Source: CAYWNK01 sp047639615
GTDB taxonomy: Bacteria > Planctomycetota > UBA1135 > GCA-002686595
NCBI GenBank assembly: GCA_047639615.1
Contig: JBLIOL010000097.1
Location: 1-16,127, forward strand
DNA: 16,127 nt
Reading direction: 5' to 3'
This document shows, one piece after another, positions 1 through 7,270 of the stretch. Made by a program: the position numbers and the translations under genes. The notes beneath the pieces are model-generated. The model saw nothing but the letters and a program-made list of their open reading frames with translations. It did not search any database and was not told where the DNA came from. How positions within the stretch are numbered: position 1 is the stretch's first letter; each line of letters starts with the position of its first letter.

Positions 1-811
1 GGGTTTGGCAGTTGAGGTAGACCGGCATGCGGCCCTCGACGATGGCCAGCATGGCCTCGTGCTTCTCTTCGATCTCACCGCGCGGGATGTTCTCGAGTCC
101 GGCCACAACCCAGCCATCGCTGGCCATAGCGCGACCCTTGGCGTTCTCGCCTTCCAGATCGCGACCCTGGGCAAGCGCTTCGCGGCGTGCGCGATCGCTG
201 CCCTCCTTCTGCTCCTGCACCAGACCCTCCAGGTGGCGACGCAGGTCGCCGAAGGCGCGCCTGAGCAGCAGCGCCTGGGTAGCGCGCGACTTGCCGCGCT
301 TGGGAGTGATGCTGATCTTCACGCCAGCCTTCGGGCGCACCATCATGGCGTCGACGGTCATGCCGTGGGGCTTGACGATCATGCCCTGCCCGGCGATCAC
401 GGTGGAGTTGCCTTGCTGGACGTTGATCGTGGTGATTCCGAAGCGCAGGCACTCCTGGAAGTAGAAGTTCACCGGGTCTACCGAATCGGTCACGTCCAAG
501 AAGGGCGCTACATCCAGGCTCTCGTTGGGACGGTCCATGCCGCTATTTGAGTGGGCCTCAATGAAACCGGGCGCGGCGGTCAGCTCCGGCACCTCCAGCA
601 GGGTGGCGTCCCAAGGGATCTCCACCTCGCTGGTGCTGCCGATGGCGACCACGCGGCCGTCCTCGATCAGGATCACACCGTCTTTGATGGCCTCACCAGT
701 GAGGGTCATCACGGTGCCGGCCTTGATGGCGTAGGTGTCGCTGGCTGTTGCGGGGGAGGCTGCCAGCAGCGCGAGGCCGAGAGCGGCCAGTCGGGTTAGG
801 GATCGAGTCAT
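1..811 (-). CDS. Exported amidohydrolase-like protein, fourth gene of operon (3' end outside window)
   Basis: The reading frame opens at ATG 811 and stays open to the window edge, giving 270 residues of the N-terminal part. A signal peptide is visible (residues 1-23, ending ATA before SD). It is followed by the small beta-sandwich of the amidohydrolase superfamily (IKDGVILIEDGRVVAIG, about 42-58) and the strand-1 signature APGFIEAHSNSG (80-91). Members with a metal centre usually read PGxIDxHxH there; here H87 remains but the second His is Asn89. A charged, probably helical insert (about 175-260, many R/E/K) precedes the next core strand, MPVYLNC, where active members usually have a ligand His. 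It lies 57 bp after the preceding gene of the same operon; no other start codon occurs in that gap and no clear SD is seen. An 8-C run (minus strand, 822-829) lies in the gap. Substrate unknown; catalytic activity doubtful. Confidence 0.8.
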   Translation of the reverse strand, partial: MTRSLTRLAALGLALLAASPATASDTYAIKAGTVMTLTGEAIKDGVILIEDGRVVAIGSTSEVEIPWDATLLEVPELTAAPGFIEAHSNSGMDRPNESLDVAPFLDVTDSVDPVNFYFQECLRFGITTINVQQGNSTVIAGQGMIVKPHGMTVDAMMVRPKAGVKISITPKRGKSRATQALLLRRAFGDLRRHLEGLVQEQKEGSDRARREALAQGRDLEGENAKGRAMASDGWVVAGLENIPRGEIEEKHEAMLAIVEGRMPVYLNCQT

Positions 812-868
812 CGGAGAGCTCGGGGGGGGTATGCAGAGAAGTGGTGAAGCGGGTCGGGCGGGGGTGAG

Positions 869-2104
869 TTAGTCGTTCTGGCTCGAGTCCGCAGGACTCA
901 AGTTCAAGACGACATCACCGCTCACCAGCACTCCGGTGATACGGGAAGTGGGCTGGAACGGCTCGCCGCTCCAAAGCACGAGGTCGGCATCCTTGCCGGC
1001 CTCCACGGTGCCCACGCGGTTCTCGATGCCGAGCAACCGTGCGGGGATGGTCGTTACGCTGGCGAGTGCTTGATCCAAGCTCAAGCCACCGCGGCGAGCA
1101 GCGCCGGCTTGTACAGCCAACCCGCTCGAGATGCTGGTGGAGCCGTGAGCCGAGAGGGCCACGAGTACACCTTGATCGGTGAGCATTTTGGCCACGTTGG
1201 CAGCCATCATCGCGCCCTCGGTCGTGCGACCGCTGGACGGGAAGGGGGGCAGTACCACGGCCGTTCCGGAACGCACCAGCAGGGCCGGCTCTTTCCAAGC
1301 CTCGGCCGCCGCGTCGAGGATCATGCGCATCTCGCCGAAGCCTTCGCGGGCCAGCTCTTCCTTGAGGAAGACCGCCGTGCGAATGTCGGAGGTGGTCCAG
1401 GCCTGGATGAAGATGTTGACGTTGCCGTCGAGAACCGCGCGCAGCACGTCGGCGCCCGCGAATTCAATCTCCGGGTATTCGACGGCCAGGGCGGCGTCGA
1501 AGAAGGCCTTGCGCCACTCCCACTCCACGCCCATGCGCGTGGTGGGGCGTCGGTTGTAGAAGGAGGTCGGGCGACCGAAGGCCGGGCTGTTGCCGCTCGA
1601 GGGGCTACTGCCCATGGCACCCCGCAGGACCGGAGTCCCTTCTAGGGTGCGCGCCTCAGGGGAACCGCCGGCGGTCTTCATGATCACGCCCATGCCACCG
1701 ACCACGTTGCGGTCGGGCGGGGTCACCAGCACGGTGGTCACGCCGGACTTAGCCTGACGCAGCCAACGACGATCGTAGGGATCGATTGCATCCACCACGG
1801 ACATGTCCGGAGCCACCTCGCGGGTCTCCTCGACGCCGGAACGCGAGGAGCTGATGCGCGTGGACATGTCGATCATGCCGGCGGTGATCGCCGCAGCCCG
1901 CAGGCTGTCGCGGGTGGCGCTACGACCGGGCAGGATCGCGACGATCTTGCCGTCCTCGATCTGCACCAGGGCGTTCTTCACCTGGGTGCCGGGGGCCGTG
2001 TAGACAACGTCGGCAAAGACGGTGAGTGTGTCCTGAACGGTTGCGACCGGTGCCGCTCCGAACAGGGGGAGCAGAGCCGCGGGGATAGCTGCCAGGGAAA
2101 TCAT
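869..2104 (-). CDS. Exported amidohydrolase-like protein lacking metal-ligand histidines (third gene of operon)
   Basis: 411 residues with an N-terminal hydrophobic export signal (about 1-22). The composite sandwich (NALVQIEDGKIVAILPG, 44-60) and the C-terminal motif ADLVLWSGEP are typical of imidazolonepropionase-like (COG1228) amidohydrolases. The strand-1 site reads AGMIDMSTRI (75-84), so both His of HxH are replaced (S81, R83). Strand 5 reads NIFIQAW where His is usual, strand 6 MILDAAAEAW, and strand 8 VALSAHGS without the usual Asp. An Arg/Ser-rich segment with PTTRMG lies mid-protein. The start is ATG 2104, overlapping the upstream stop as ATGA, with GGAG 7 nt before it, so translational coupling is likely. 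The family fold is well supported; hydrolase activity is not, and a non-catalytic binding role is equally possible. Confidence 0.85.
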   Translation of the reverse strand: MISLAAIPAALLPLFGAAPVATVQDTLTVFADVVYTAPGTQVKNALVQIEDGKIVAILPGRSATRDSLRAAAITAGMIDMSTRISSSRSGVEETREVAPDMSVVDAIDPYDRRWLRQAKSGVTTVLVTPPDRNVVGGMGVIMKTAGGSPEARTLEGTPVLRGAMGSSPSSGNSPAFGRPTSFYNRRPTTRMGVEWEWRKAFFDAALAVEYPEIEFAGADVLRAVLDGNVNIFIQAWTTSDIRTAVFLKEELAREGFGEMRMILDAAAEAWKEPALLVRSGTAVVLPPFPSSGRTTEGAMMAANVAKMLTDQGVLVALSAHGSTSISSGLAVQAGAARRGGLSLDQALASVTTIPARLLGIENRVGTVEAGKDADLVLWSGEPFQPTSRITGVLVSGDVVLNLSPADSSQND

Positions 2105-3279
2105 TGGTCGTCTCCACTATGGACAAGGACGCCGTCACTCCAAACGGAGAGCACACGGCTGGTCAATTCGGTGGGCGGGCCACTCCAGAGCACAAGATCG
2201 GCGTCGCGGCCAGGGGCCACGTCACCGACACGATCAGCAACGCCCGCCAGGTTGGCAGCGTCTTGGGTCAGAGCGCGCCATGCAGCGTCCGCTGCCAGGC
2301 CTTCGCGCATGCACGCGGCGGCGGACATGCGCAGGCTGTCCGGTGCGTGGGTGGGTGCGTCGAGGGCGAAGCCAAAAGCCACGCCGGCAGCGTTCAGCTG
2401 CTTGGCGGAACGCGCCAAGCGGAAGGACTGGCCCGGACTGAAGGGTGCGAGCATCACGCCCAGCTTGGCCTTAGCGATGGACTCAGCTAGTTCGCCGATG
2501 CGCGAACCGCCAGCCAGGATGCCCTGCAGTCCGTGACGGCCGGCGAAGGCCGCGGCGCGTCCAGCTTCAGCGCGCGTAGCGGACTGCAGCAGCACCGGCA
2601 ACTTGCCGGAGACCGCAGCGGCGAAGGCGCCCTGGGGTTCGACCAGCTGATCTTCCAAGAGCGCCAAGGCGCCGGAGTAGCTGGTGCGATAACCGTTGGG
2701 GTAGCGCGTGGGGCTTCCGAAGAAGGATCTCGACTGTTGGGTTTGGGCCGAGGCCCGCGCCGTGAACATCGAGCTGCCGAAGTTCAGGTGCAGGTGCGCA
2801 CCACCCTTGAGCAGCTTGCCACCGGCCGGCTTGACCACCGCCGTGCGTCCGCCAGAGAGCAGACCCGAGCCGGGTGTCAGCACAACCGTGGTCACGCCAC
2901 CGGCGGTCATGCGCGCTAGGTCCGGGTGATTTCCACGGAAGCCTTCAGCGATCTGCGCGTCGGGCATTAGCCAGCGCGTGTCGTCCACGCGCTCCCTGCC
3001 CAGACCAGTGGAATCCGCCAGGGCGACCATGCCCGCGGACAGGTGTCCGTCAAGCTCGATCACTATGGCGCTAGCCGGGATATTGGCTTCCGCGCCCACG
3101 GCCAGGATGCGGCCGTCACGAATGACGACGCGCCCGTTCTCTAGCACATTGCCATTGGCGAGGTGCACGGACCCTGCCTGCAGTACCATGACCGAGTTCG
3201 CGTCCTGAGGCGCCGCAACAGCGGCCGCGCCCAGCAGCAAACCTGCGGGAAGGAGACGTGCGATGGAATGAAACAGCAT
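2101..3279 (-). CDS. Exported amidohydrolase-like protein lacking metal-ligand histidines (second gene of operon)
   Basis: 392 residues from ATG 3279. A TTG at 3288 would add three residues and overlap the upstream stop, but the SD GAGGA (3289-3293) abuts that TTG and stands 9 nt from the ATG, so the ATG is preferred. Signal peptide about 1-23 (MLFHSIARLLPAGLLLG). The sandwich segment ENGRVVIRDGRILAVGAE (47-64) and the C-terminal ADLVLWSGPP identify the family. Strand 1 reads SAGMVALADSTG (81-92): neither His nor the usual Asp of PGxIDxHxH is present. Strand 5 is LPVLLQSATRAE, with Gln where His is usual, and strand 6 is GILAGGSR. An aromatic/Ser/Arg segment (SFFGSPTRYPNGYRTSY) matches the mid-protein insert of the next gene, so these two look like the closest paralogues. 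The stop TGA overlaps the next start. Function unknown. Confidence 0.85.
   Translation of the reverse strand: MLFHSIARLLPAGLLLGAAAVAAPQDANSVMVLQAGSVHLANGNVLENGRVVIRDGRILAVGAEANIPASAIVIELDGHLSAGMVALADSTGLGRERVDDTRWLMPDAQIAEGFRGNHPDLARMTAGGVTTVVLTPGSGLLSGGRTAVVKPAGGKLLKGGAHLHLNFGSSMFTARASAQTQQSRSFFGSPTRYPNGYRTSYSGALALLEDQLVEPQGAFAAAVSGKLPVLLQSATRAEAGRAAAFAGRHGLQGILAGGSRIGELAESIAKAKLGVMLAPFSPGQSFRLARSAKQLNAAGVAFGFALDAPTHAPDSLRMSAAACMREGLAADAAWRALTQDAANLAGVADRVGDVAPGRDADLVLWSGPPTELTSRVLSVWSDGVLVHSGDDQ
2112..2115 (-). promoter_or_regulatory. Ribosome binding site GGAG for the gene starting at 2104
   Basis: On the minus strand GGAG ends 7 nt before ATG 2104, inside the end of the upstream coding region. 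It supports translation reinitiation at the ATGA overlap. Confidence 0.65.
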
Positions 3280-3284
3280 GGAGA

Positions 3285-4670
3285 TCAATCCTCGGGCGTC
3301 ACAACGACGCGGCCGGCGGAGAGCGCGTACTTCACGCGCGTGGTCGATGAAAGGGGATCGCCGTCGAGCACCAGTAGGTCGGCTATGCGACCACGCTGAA
3401 CGCTACCCAGGGAATCCCCCAGGTCGAAGGCGCGCGCCACACCCAGAGTGATCGCGCTCAGAGCTTTGTCGGCGTCGAGGCCGTGTCCGACGGCCAAAGC
3501 CGCCAGCAAGGGTAGGTCGCGCGAGGCCCAGGTACCGCCGCTGCCGATCAGCACGGGAACTTCAGCCTCGGCCAGCTGGGCTGCCAGAGCGAGGCCCACG
3601 CCACGTTGCACGGAGGCCGAGGAGGCGCCCTCGGGCTTGGGGTAGACGATTACCGGAACTCGACGCTTGGCCAGTTCCTCAGCGACCACCATGGCCTCGC
3701 GGCCACCGGCGATCACAAGCCGCACACGCGGGTAAGCAGCCAGGCCCTTGAGCAATTCGCGCAGCACGGAGGCCCGATCGGCCTCCACTACCAGCGGTAT
3801 CTCCCCGATGGCTACGCGCGCGAAGATCTCCTTCTCGGCGTTGTACTTGGGAGCGCCCGGGCGCTTGTCCTCCTTGTGGGACTCCTCCTTATGCTCATTG
3901 TCCTTCTTCTTGGCGTCGGCGATGGCTTTTTCGCGGCTCTTCTTGGCCTTCTTGAAGTCCTTCTCGAGCTTCGCGTCGAGCTCGCCGATCTCCTGCTCCC
4001 ACTCCGCCAATGCGGTGCGGAAGGCGTTCTGATCCTGGTCGTAGCCGAGGCCGTCCTCGATCTCGCCCATGAGCTTGTCGACGGCTTCGATCATCTCAAC
4101 CTGGTCGCCGCCCAGCTTGAGATTCGCGCCGATGCCAGCGTCGGGCAACTGCACTGCGCCATCCTCCACCAGGGAGACCACCGCGCCCACGCCACCCACC
4201 AGGGTCACGCCGCCCGCTTGGATGCGAGCGTTGAGCACGCCAGCGCGAGCAGCTTCGCGCAGCGGGCCGGCCGAATTGTCGTGCGCAAAGCCGTCGAGAG
4301 TGCGCATCTCTGCAGCCGCCTCCCGATCGTTGCGCGCAGCGCTGGCCAGGCCAAGGCTCGACCAAGGATCGATGAACCCGGCACAGACCACCTTGCCTTG
4401 GATGATTTCAGCGCCCTCGGGCGCGGAGAGGGTCTCCCCCACCGCAACGATGATCCCGTCCCGGATCAACACCTGACCAGGCGCTAGCTCCTTGCCGGGG
4501 CGCAGGATCAGGCGCTCCGCACTGAGCAACACGGTCTTGCCTGTGGGAGCTTCAACCACCGACTCGGCAGTCGACTCGGCAGTCGGCTTAGCCGGGTCTT
4601 GCGCACCCGCGAGGGCAACGACACAAAGCAGGGCGAGGCCGCGACTGGGCCATGAAATAGGAAGATGCAT
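3285..4670 (-). CDS. Exported amidohydrolase-like protein with charged helical insert (first gene of operon)
   Basis: 461 residues from ATG 4670; an adjacent in-frame TTG at 4673 would add one residue. The SD GGAGAG (4677-4682) is 6 nt upstream of the ATG. Signal peptide 1-23 (ALLCVVALAGA before QDP) is followed by a Thr/Glu/Ser linker. The sandwich (GQVLIRDGIIVAVGE, about 65-79) leads to CAGFIDPWSSLG (96-107): Asp101 is kept, but HxH is W103/S105. A coiled-coil-like Lys/Glu-rich insert (about 210-285, DAKLEKDFKKAKKSREKA) precedes EIPLVVEADRAS, where active members usually have His; strand 6 reads LVIAGGREA and strand 8 VLIGSGG without the usual Asp. The C-terminal ADLLVLDGDP is typical. The insert resembles that of the operon's last gene, so the order may be A-B-B-A. 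It is exported; partner or substrate unknown. Confidence 0.85.
   Translation of the reverse strand: MHLPISWPSRGLALLCVVALAGAQDPAKPTAESTAESVVEAPTGKTVLLSAERLILRPGKELAPGQVLIRDGIIVAVGETLSAPEGAEIIQGKVVCAGFIDPWSSLGLASAARNDREAAAEMRTLDGFAHDNSAGPLREAARAGVLNARIQAGGVTLVGGVGAVVSLVEDGAVQLPDAGIGANLKLGGDQVEMIEAVDKLMGEIEDGLGYDQDQNAFRTALAEWEQEIGELDAKLEKDFKKAKKSREKAIADAKKKDNEHKEESHKEDKRPGAPKYNAEKEIFARVAIGEIPLVVEADRASVLRELLKGLAAYPRVRLVIAGGREAMVVAEELAKRRVPVIVYPKPEGASSASVQRGVGLALAAQLAEAEVPVLIGSGGTWASRDLPLLAALAVGHGLDADKALSAITLGVARAFDLGDSLGSVQRGRIADLLVLDGDPLSSTTRVKYALSAGRVVVTPED
3289..3293 (-). promoter_or_regulatory. Ribosome binding site GAGGA deciding the start at 3279
   Basis: GAGGA on the minus strand stands 9 nt before ATG 3279 but directly abuts the alternative TTG at 3288. 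This favours the ATG. Confidence 0.6.
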
Positions 4671-4676
4671 CAAGCG

Positions 4677-4682
4677 CTCTCC
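4677..4682 (-). promoter_or_regulatory. Ribosome binding site GGAGAG for the first operon gene
   Basis: GGAGAG on the minus strand, 6 nt before ATG 4670. A run of seven C (minus strand, 4690-4696) lies just upstream. The presence of an SD implies a transcript with a 5' leader. Confidence 0.6.
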
Positions 4683-4852
4683 AACCGGAGGGGGGGTCCA
4701 CTAGGAACGCGGATGAGGTGCAACTTCGCACACCCGCCCGCGCCACAGGGCTCGTTCGTCACATGCACGAGGATTCTCGCGCACGAACAGTCTGTCCTCT
4801 GAGCCCCCAGATGGCCAAGGCTGTGCCGCGTAAACCCTTGATCGCCAGCACC

Positions 4853-4869
4853 TTACGGACCGTTTACGG
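4853..4869. repeat. Two TTACGG direct repeats, 11 bp apart
   Basis: TTACGG occurs at 4853-4858 and 4864-4869, one helical turn apart on the same DNA face, within the divergent spacer. The arrangement would suit a regulator site, but two 6-bp copies are weak evidence on their own. Confidence 0.3.
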
Positions 4870-4967
4870 GAACACAGATCGGTCCCTTATCGAGAACTTC
4901 CCGGCGGTTACCAAAAACCCACAGAGCCCCCGTTCGCAGGGCCCTGCGATCGCGCTCAGGGCTATGA

Positions 4968-5462
4968 ATGCGCGCGTATAAGTCGATCCACCCTCTCCTC
5001 CTCGACCCCTCATATTGGCGCAATCGCCTACAGGACCTGGGCTTGGAGAAGAACGGAATGACCGCCCATCACCGCCCCGACCTCTCGGGTCATGGCCGTG
5101 AAGTGGTCGAGTTTCATATGGAGACACCCGACGGGGCCAACATTTGGGGCCTCTTTGCACGCCCCTCCTGGGTCCAGGGCCCGCGCCCAGCCCGCATCCG
5201 CAGCGTCGGCCCAGCCGAGCTGCCCAGCCTAGACCCGGGCGCCGTCGAGGACGGCATCGCCGAACTGGTCTACCAGGGCCCCGCCGGACGCCGCCTCGAG
5301 GACCGCGTCCTCGACACCCTGCGCGTCTGCAGCATCGCCACCCGCTCCGAAGGCGTCGACTCGGACCACATCCTGTTCGAGACCAAGAGCGAGTGTTGCA
5401 CTCCCGCCGACGAGGTGCTCATCGCCGAGCGCCTGCTAGACGGCCGCTTCGATAAGAGCTAG
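4968..5462 (+). CDS. Hypothetical soluble protein, 164 residues
   Basis: I do not recognise this family. The protein has no signal peptide or membrane segment and a mixed acidic/basic composition. Visible points are the stretch VEFHMETPDGANIWGLFARP (about 47-66), a likely strand-turn-strand element; a Pro/Arg-rich middle; and a C-terminal part with the vicinal pair SECCTPADE (about 143-151) plus one earlier Cys (LRVCSIA). The pair could bind metal or form a disulfide, but that is speculation. ATG 4968 was chosen because the overlapping ATG at 4964 hits a stop after five codons; an AGGG 6 nt upstream is a modest SD. The stop TAG overlaps the stop of the convergent gene. Codon use matches the GC-rich neighbours, which favours a real gene. 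Confidence 0.65.
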   Translation: MRAYKSIHPLLLDPSYWRNRLQDLGLEKNGMTAHHRPDLSGHGREVVEFHMETPDGANIWGLFARPSWVQGPRPARIRSVGPAELPSLDPGAVEDGIAELVYQGPAGRRLEDRVLDTLRVCSIATRSEGVDSDHILFETKSECCTPADEVLIAERLLDGRFDKS

Positions 5463-5923
5463 CCCGGCTCGACGCCCTGGCAGCGAACACCGGCCAGGCC
5501 CAGGACCTCGGCCGTCACTCCGGGCCCCTCGGTCAGCTCACCACCCACGTGGGTCTGCGCCACCCCGCATGAGGGCGAACGCTCCTTCAGGAATGCGCGC
5601 CTAATACCTAGCTCCTCGCAAAGCGCCGCCGCCCCCCGCGCCCCGGCCAAAAACTCGGCGGTCACGTCCACGCCATCCTTGGTCAGCATGGATGCCTCGC
5701 CGTCCACCACCGCTGCCGCGCCGCCCTCGCCGATCCAAGCCGCGGGCCGCGGCGTACCGAGCCCGCCGTGCTCCTCAGGGCAAAAGGGCACGGCCTTCAG
5801 GCCTTCGGCCGCTAGCGCAGCGGCCAATTCCTCATCCCTGCAATGCCCGCCGTCATAGCGGCAGGCGCGCCCCATCAGACAGGCGCTGACCAAAACCGGT
5901 TCAAGTGCGGGGGAGGAGTCCAC
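5459..5923 (-). CDS. DUF523 family protein (TudS/YbbK-like, probable Fe-S protein)
   Basis: 154 residues, the usual length for DUF523. The hallmarks are present in order: VSACLMGRACRYDGG (12-26), FCPEEHGGLGTPRPAAW (47-63), DGVDVTAEFLAGA (83-95), FLKERSPSCG (111-120) and EGPGVTAEVLGLAGV (132-146). C15, C48 and C119 correspond to the three conserved cysteines; C21 is also in the motif. Members of the family (TudS) hold a [4Fe-4S] cluster and remove sulfur from thiouracil, so a cytosolic role in thio-nucleobase or sulfur handling is possible; the substrate here is not shown. The start is GTG 5923; no better start precedes VSACL. A TAGGCT box lies 6 nt before this GTG and no SD is evident, pointing to leaderless translation. 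Its stop shares the palindrome CTAG with the stop of the convergent gene. Confidence 0.9.
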   Translation of the reverse strand: MDSSPALEPVLVSACLMGRACRYDGGHCRDEELAAALAAEGLKAVPFCPEEHGGLGTPRPAAWIGEGGAAAVVDGEASMLTKDGVDVTAEFLAGARGAAALCEELGIRRAFLKERSPSCGVAQTHVGGELTEGPGVTAEVLGLAGVRCQGVEPG

Positions 5924-5929
5924 AGGATC

Positions 5930-5935
5930 AGCCTA
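5930..5935 (-). promoter_or_regulatory. Putative -10 box TAGGCT, 6 nt before GTG 5923 (leaderless promoter)
   Basis: TAGGCT on the minus strand ends exactly 6 nt before the GTG start of the DUF523 gene. That spacing puts the expected transcription start at or next to the start codon. No clear -35 is seen. It is mirrored by the identical box of the divergent gene. Confidence 0.55.
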
Positions 5936-5953
5936 ACCACACGGGCGGCTTGC

Positions 5954-5959
5954 TAGGCT
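5954..5959 (+). promoter_or_regulatory. Putative extended -10 box TAGGCT, 6 nt before ATG 5966 (leaderless promoter)
   Basis: TAGGCT preceded by TGC (TGn, extended -10) ends 6 nt before ATG 5966. The 42-bp spacer is symmetric: start, 6 nt, box, 18 nt, box, 6 nt, start. There is no room for ordinary leaders with an SD on both sides. Confidence 0.6.
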
Positions 5960-5965
5960 GCTCAC

Positions 5966-7090
5966 ATGGCGAAGAAGGAGAACAAACCGAAGGCGGAGGG
6001 AAGCGACCGGCTTGTCTCCCTCGATGCCCTACGCGGCTTCGACATGTTCTGGATCATCGGCGGCGAGCGCCTGGTGCATTACACCGCGGGCCTCACCGAC
6101 AATCGCTGGGTGCAGAAAGCCGCCGCCCAGCTAGAGCACAGCCAGTGGAATGGCTTCACGCTCTACGACCTGATCTTCCCCCTGTTCCTGTTCATCGCCG
6201 GCGTGGCCATGCCCCTCTCCATGGCCAGCCGTCGCAGTCGCGGCTTCGAGGACAAGGACCTAGCCATCGGCGTCATCCGCCGCGGCGCGCTGCTAGTGCT
6301 GCTGGGCATGGTCTACAACGGCCTGCTCAACTTCGACTTCGACAACCTGCGCTGCGCCAGCGTGCTCGGCCGCATCGGCCTGGCCTACATGCTCGCGGGC
6401 CTGATCGTCCTCAAGACGCAAGCACGCGGACAGATGATCTGGACCGCCGGCCTGCTGCTTTTCTATTGGGTCGCGCTCACCGCCGTCCCCGTGCCCGACA
6501 TCGGCGCCGGCGTGCTCGAGCCTGGCAAGACCCTGACCGACTTCATCGACCGCGCCCTGACCCCCGGCGTCCTCTACCACGGCGACCGCGACCCGGAAGG
6601 CCTCTTCGGCACCATCCCGGCCATCGCCACCGCTCTACTCGGCGCCATGGCCGGCCGACTGTTACTCACAGCCGAGTGGAATGGCTGGCAGAAGTTCTTC
6701 TCCCTAACGGCCATGGGCGGCGCTTGCCTAGGCCTCGGCTACGCCTGGGACTTCGCCTTCCCGATCAACAAGAACCTCTGGAGCAGCTCCTTCGTCATGT
6801 GGTGCGCAGGCTATAGCGCGCTCCTACTGGCGGCCTTCTACCTGGTCATCGACGTACTGCGCTTCCGCATCTGGGCTGCGCTCTTCGTGATCATCGGAGT
6901 GAACTCGATCACGATCTACCTGGGCCAGAAGCTGATCGACTTCGAGCACACCGCGAGCTTCCTCTTCGCCGGCGTAGTCGACCTCGCTCCGGTGGCACGC
7001 CAGCCTCTGATCCTGGCCTCCTTCGTGCTGATCCTAAAGCTCGCCTTCCTGACCTTCCTGCATCGCAAGAAGGTCTACCTGCGGATCTAA
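5966..7090 (+). CDS. Multi-spanning acyltransferase of the DUF5009/HGSNAT-like family (COG4299)
   Basis: 374 residues, a full-length family member. A short Lys-rich cytosolic N-terminus leads to the opening motif RLVSLDALRGFDMFWIIGGE (15-34). The key segment EHSQWNGFTLYDLIFPLFLF follows (57-76); its His58 matches the conserved His implicated in acetyl transfer in heparan-alpha-glucosaminide N-acetyltransferase. About ten hydrophobic helices run to the C-terminal RKKVYLRI. Relatives sit in the inner membrane and are thought to move acetyl groups onto sugars such as glucosamine; bacterial ones are linked to amino-sugar use (NagX), but no sugar genes are adjacent here, so the substrate is open. 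The gene is divergent from the DUF523 gene with 42 bp between starts and has no good SD, consistent with a leaderless transcript. Confidence 0.9.
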   Translation: MAKKENKPKAEGSDRLVSLDALRGFDMFWIIGGERLVHYTAGLTDNRWVQKAAAQLEHSQWNGFTLYDLIFPLFLFIAGVAMPLSMASRRSRGFEDKDLAIGVIRRGALLVLLGMVYNGLLNFDFDNLRCASVLGRIGLAYMLAGLIVLKTQARGQMIWTAGLLLFYWVALTAVPVPDIGAGVLEPGKTLTDFIDRALTPGVLYHGDRDPEGLFGTIPAIATALLGAMAGRLLLTAEWNGWQKFFSLTAMGGACLGLGYAWDFAFPINKNLWSSSFVMWCAGYSALLLAAFYLVIDVLRFRIWAALFVIIGVNSITIYLGQKLIDFEHTASFLFAGVVDLAPVARQPLILASFVLILKLAFLTFLHRKKVYLRI

Positions 7091-7094
7091 GCCC

Positions 7095-7109
7095 CAGGCC
7101 TTGAGCCTG
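7095..7109 (+). terminator. Weak hairpin after the acyltransferase gene
   Basis: A 5-bp stem, CAGGC/GCCTG with loop CTTGA, begins 5 bp after the stop. It is followed only by CTTTGC and has no real T-tract, so it is a marginal terminator candidate. Confidence 0.25.
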
Positions 7110-7270
7110 CTTTGCGGGCGAGCTGGGTCGGGTTCTTTCCTCCAGCCCATTCCGCTCACGCTCGAACACAGCCCATGACGTCCGCCCCCCCCCGCGTTCA
7201 TCACGCGCTCGTTCCTGGCCCGGGTCCGGACACCGTGAGGATTGCCCGGTTGGGTTCTGCGCTCTGCTGG

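Larger units (their letters stand above)
4671..4967. other. Divergent intergenic region without a gene
   Basis: About 297 bp between the amidohydrolase-like operon (leftward) and the unknown gene at 4968 (rightward). It must hold the operon promoter and probably that of the right-hand gene, but no convincing -35/-10 pair was found on either strand. It contains a run of seven G (4690-4696), a 7-bp inverted repeat CGTAAAC/GTTTACG (4829-4835 and 4862-4868), and two TTACGG direct repeats. Confidence 0.5.

Noticed and set aside
3286..3288. TTG at 3288 as the start of the second amidohydrolase-like gene
   Set aside because: The SD GAGGA directly abuts this TTG, whereas it is 9 nt from the ATG at 3279.
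3606..4487. 293-codon plus-strand frame opposite the first amidohydrolase-like gene
   Set aside because: Low-complexity Leu/Val/His-rich product mirroring the charged insert of the real gene; the minus-strand gene has a signal peptide, family motifs and an SD.
4829..4868. CGTAAAC/GTTTACG inverted repeat as an operator or hairpin
   Set aside because: Seven-bp arms with a 26-bp gap are expected by chance at this scale; noted only in the spacer entry.
5905..6816. 303-codon plus-strand frame overlapping the acyltransferase in another frame
   Set aside because: Arg/Pro/His-rich product typical of an off-frame reading of GC-rich coding DNA; the acyltransferase frame has clear family motifs.
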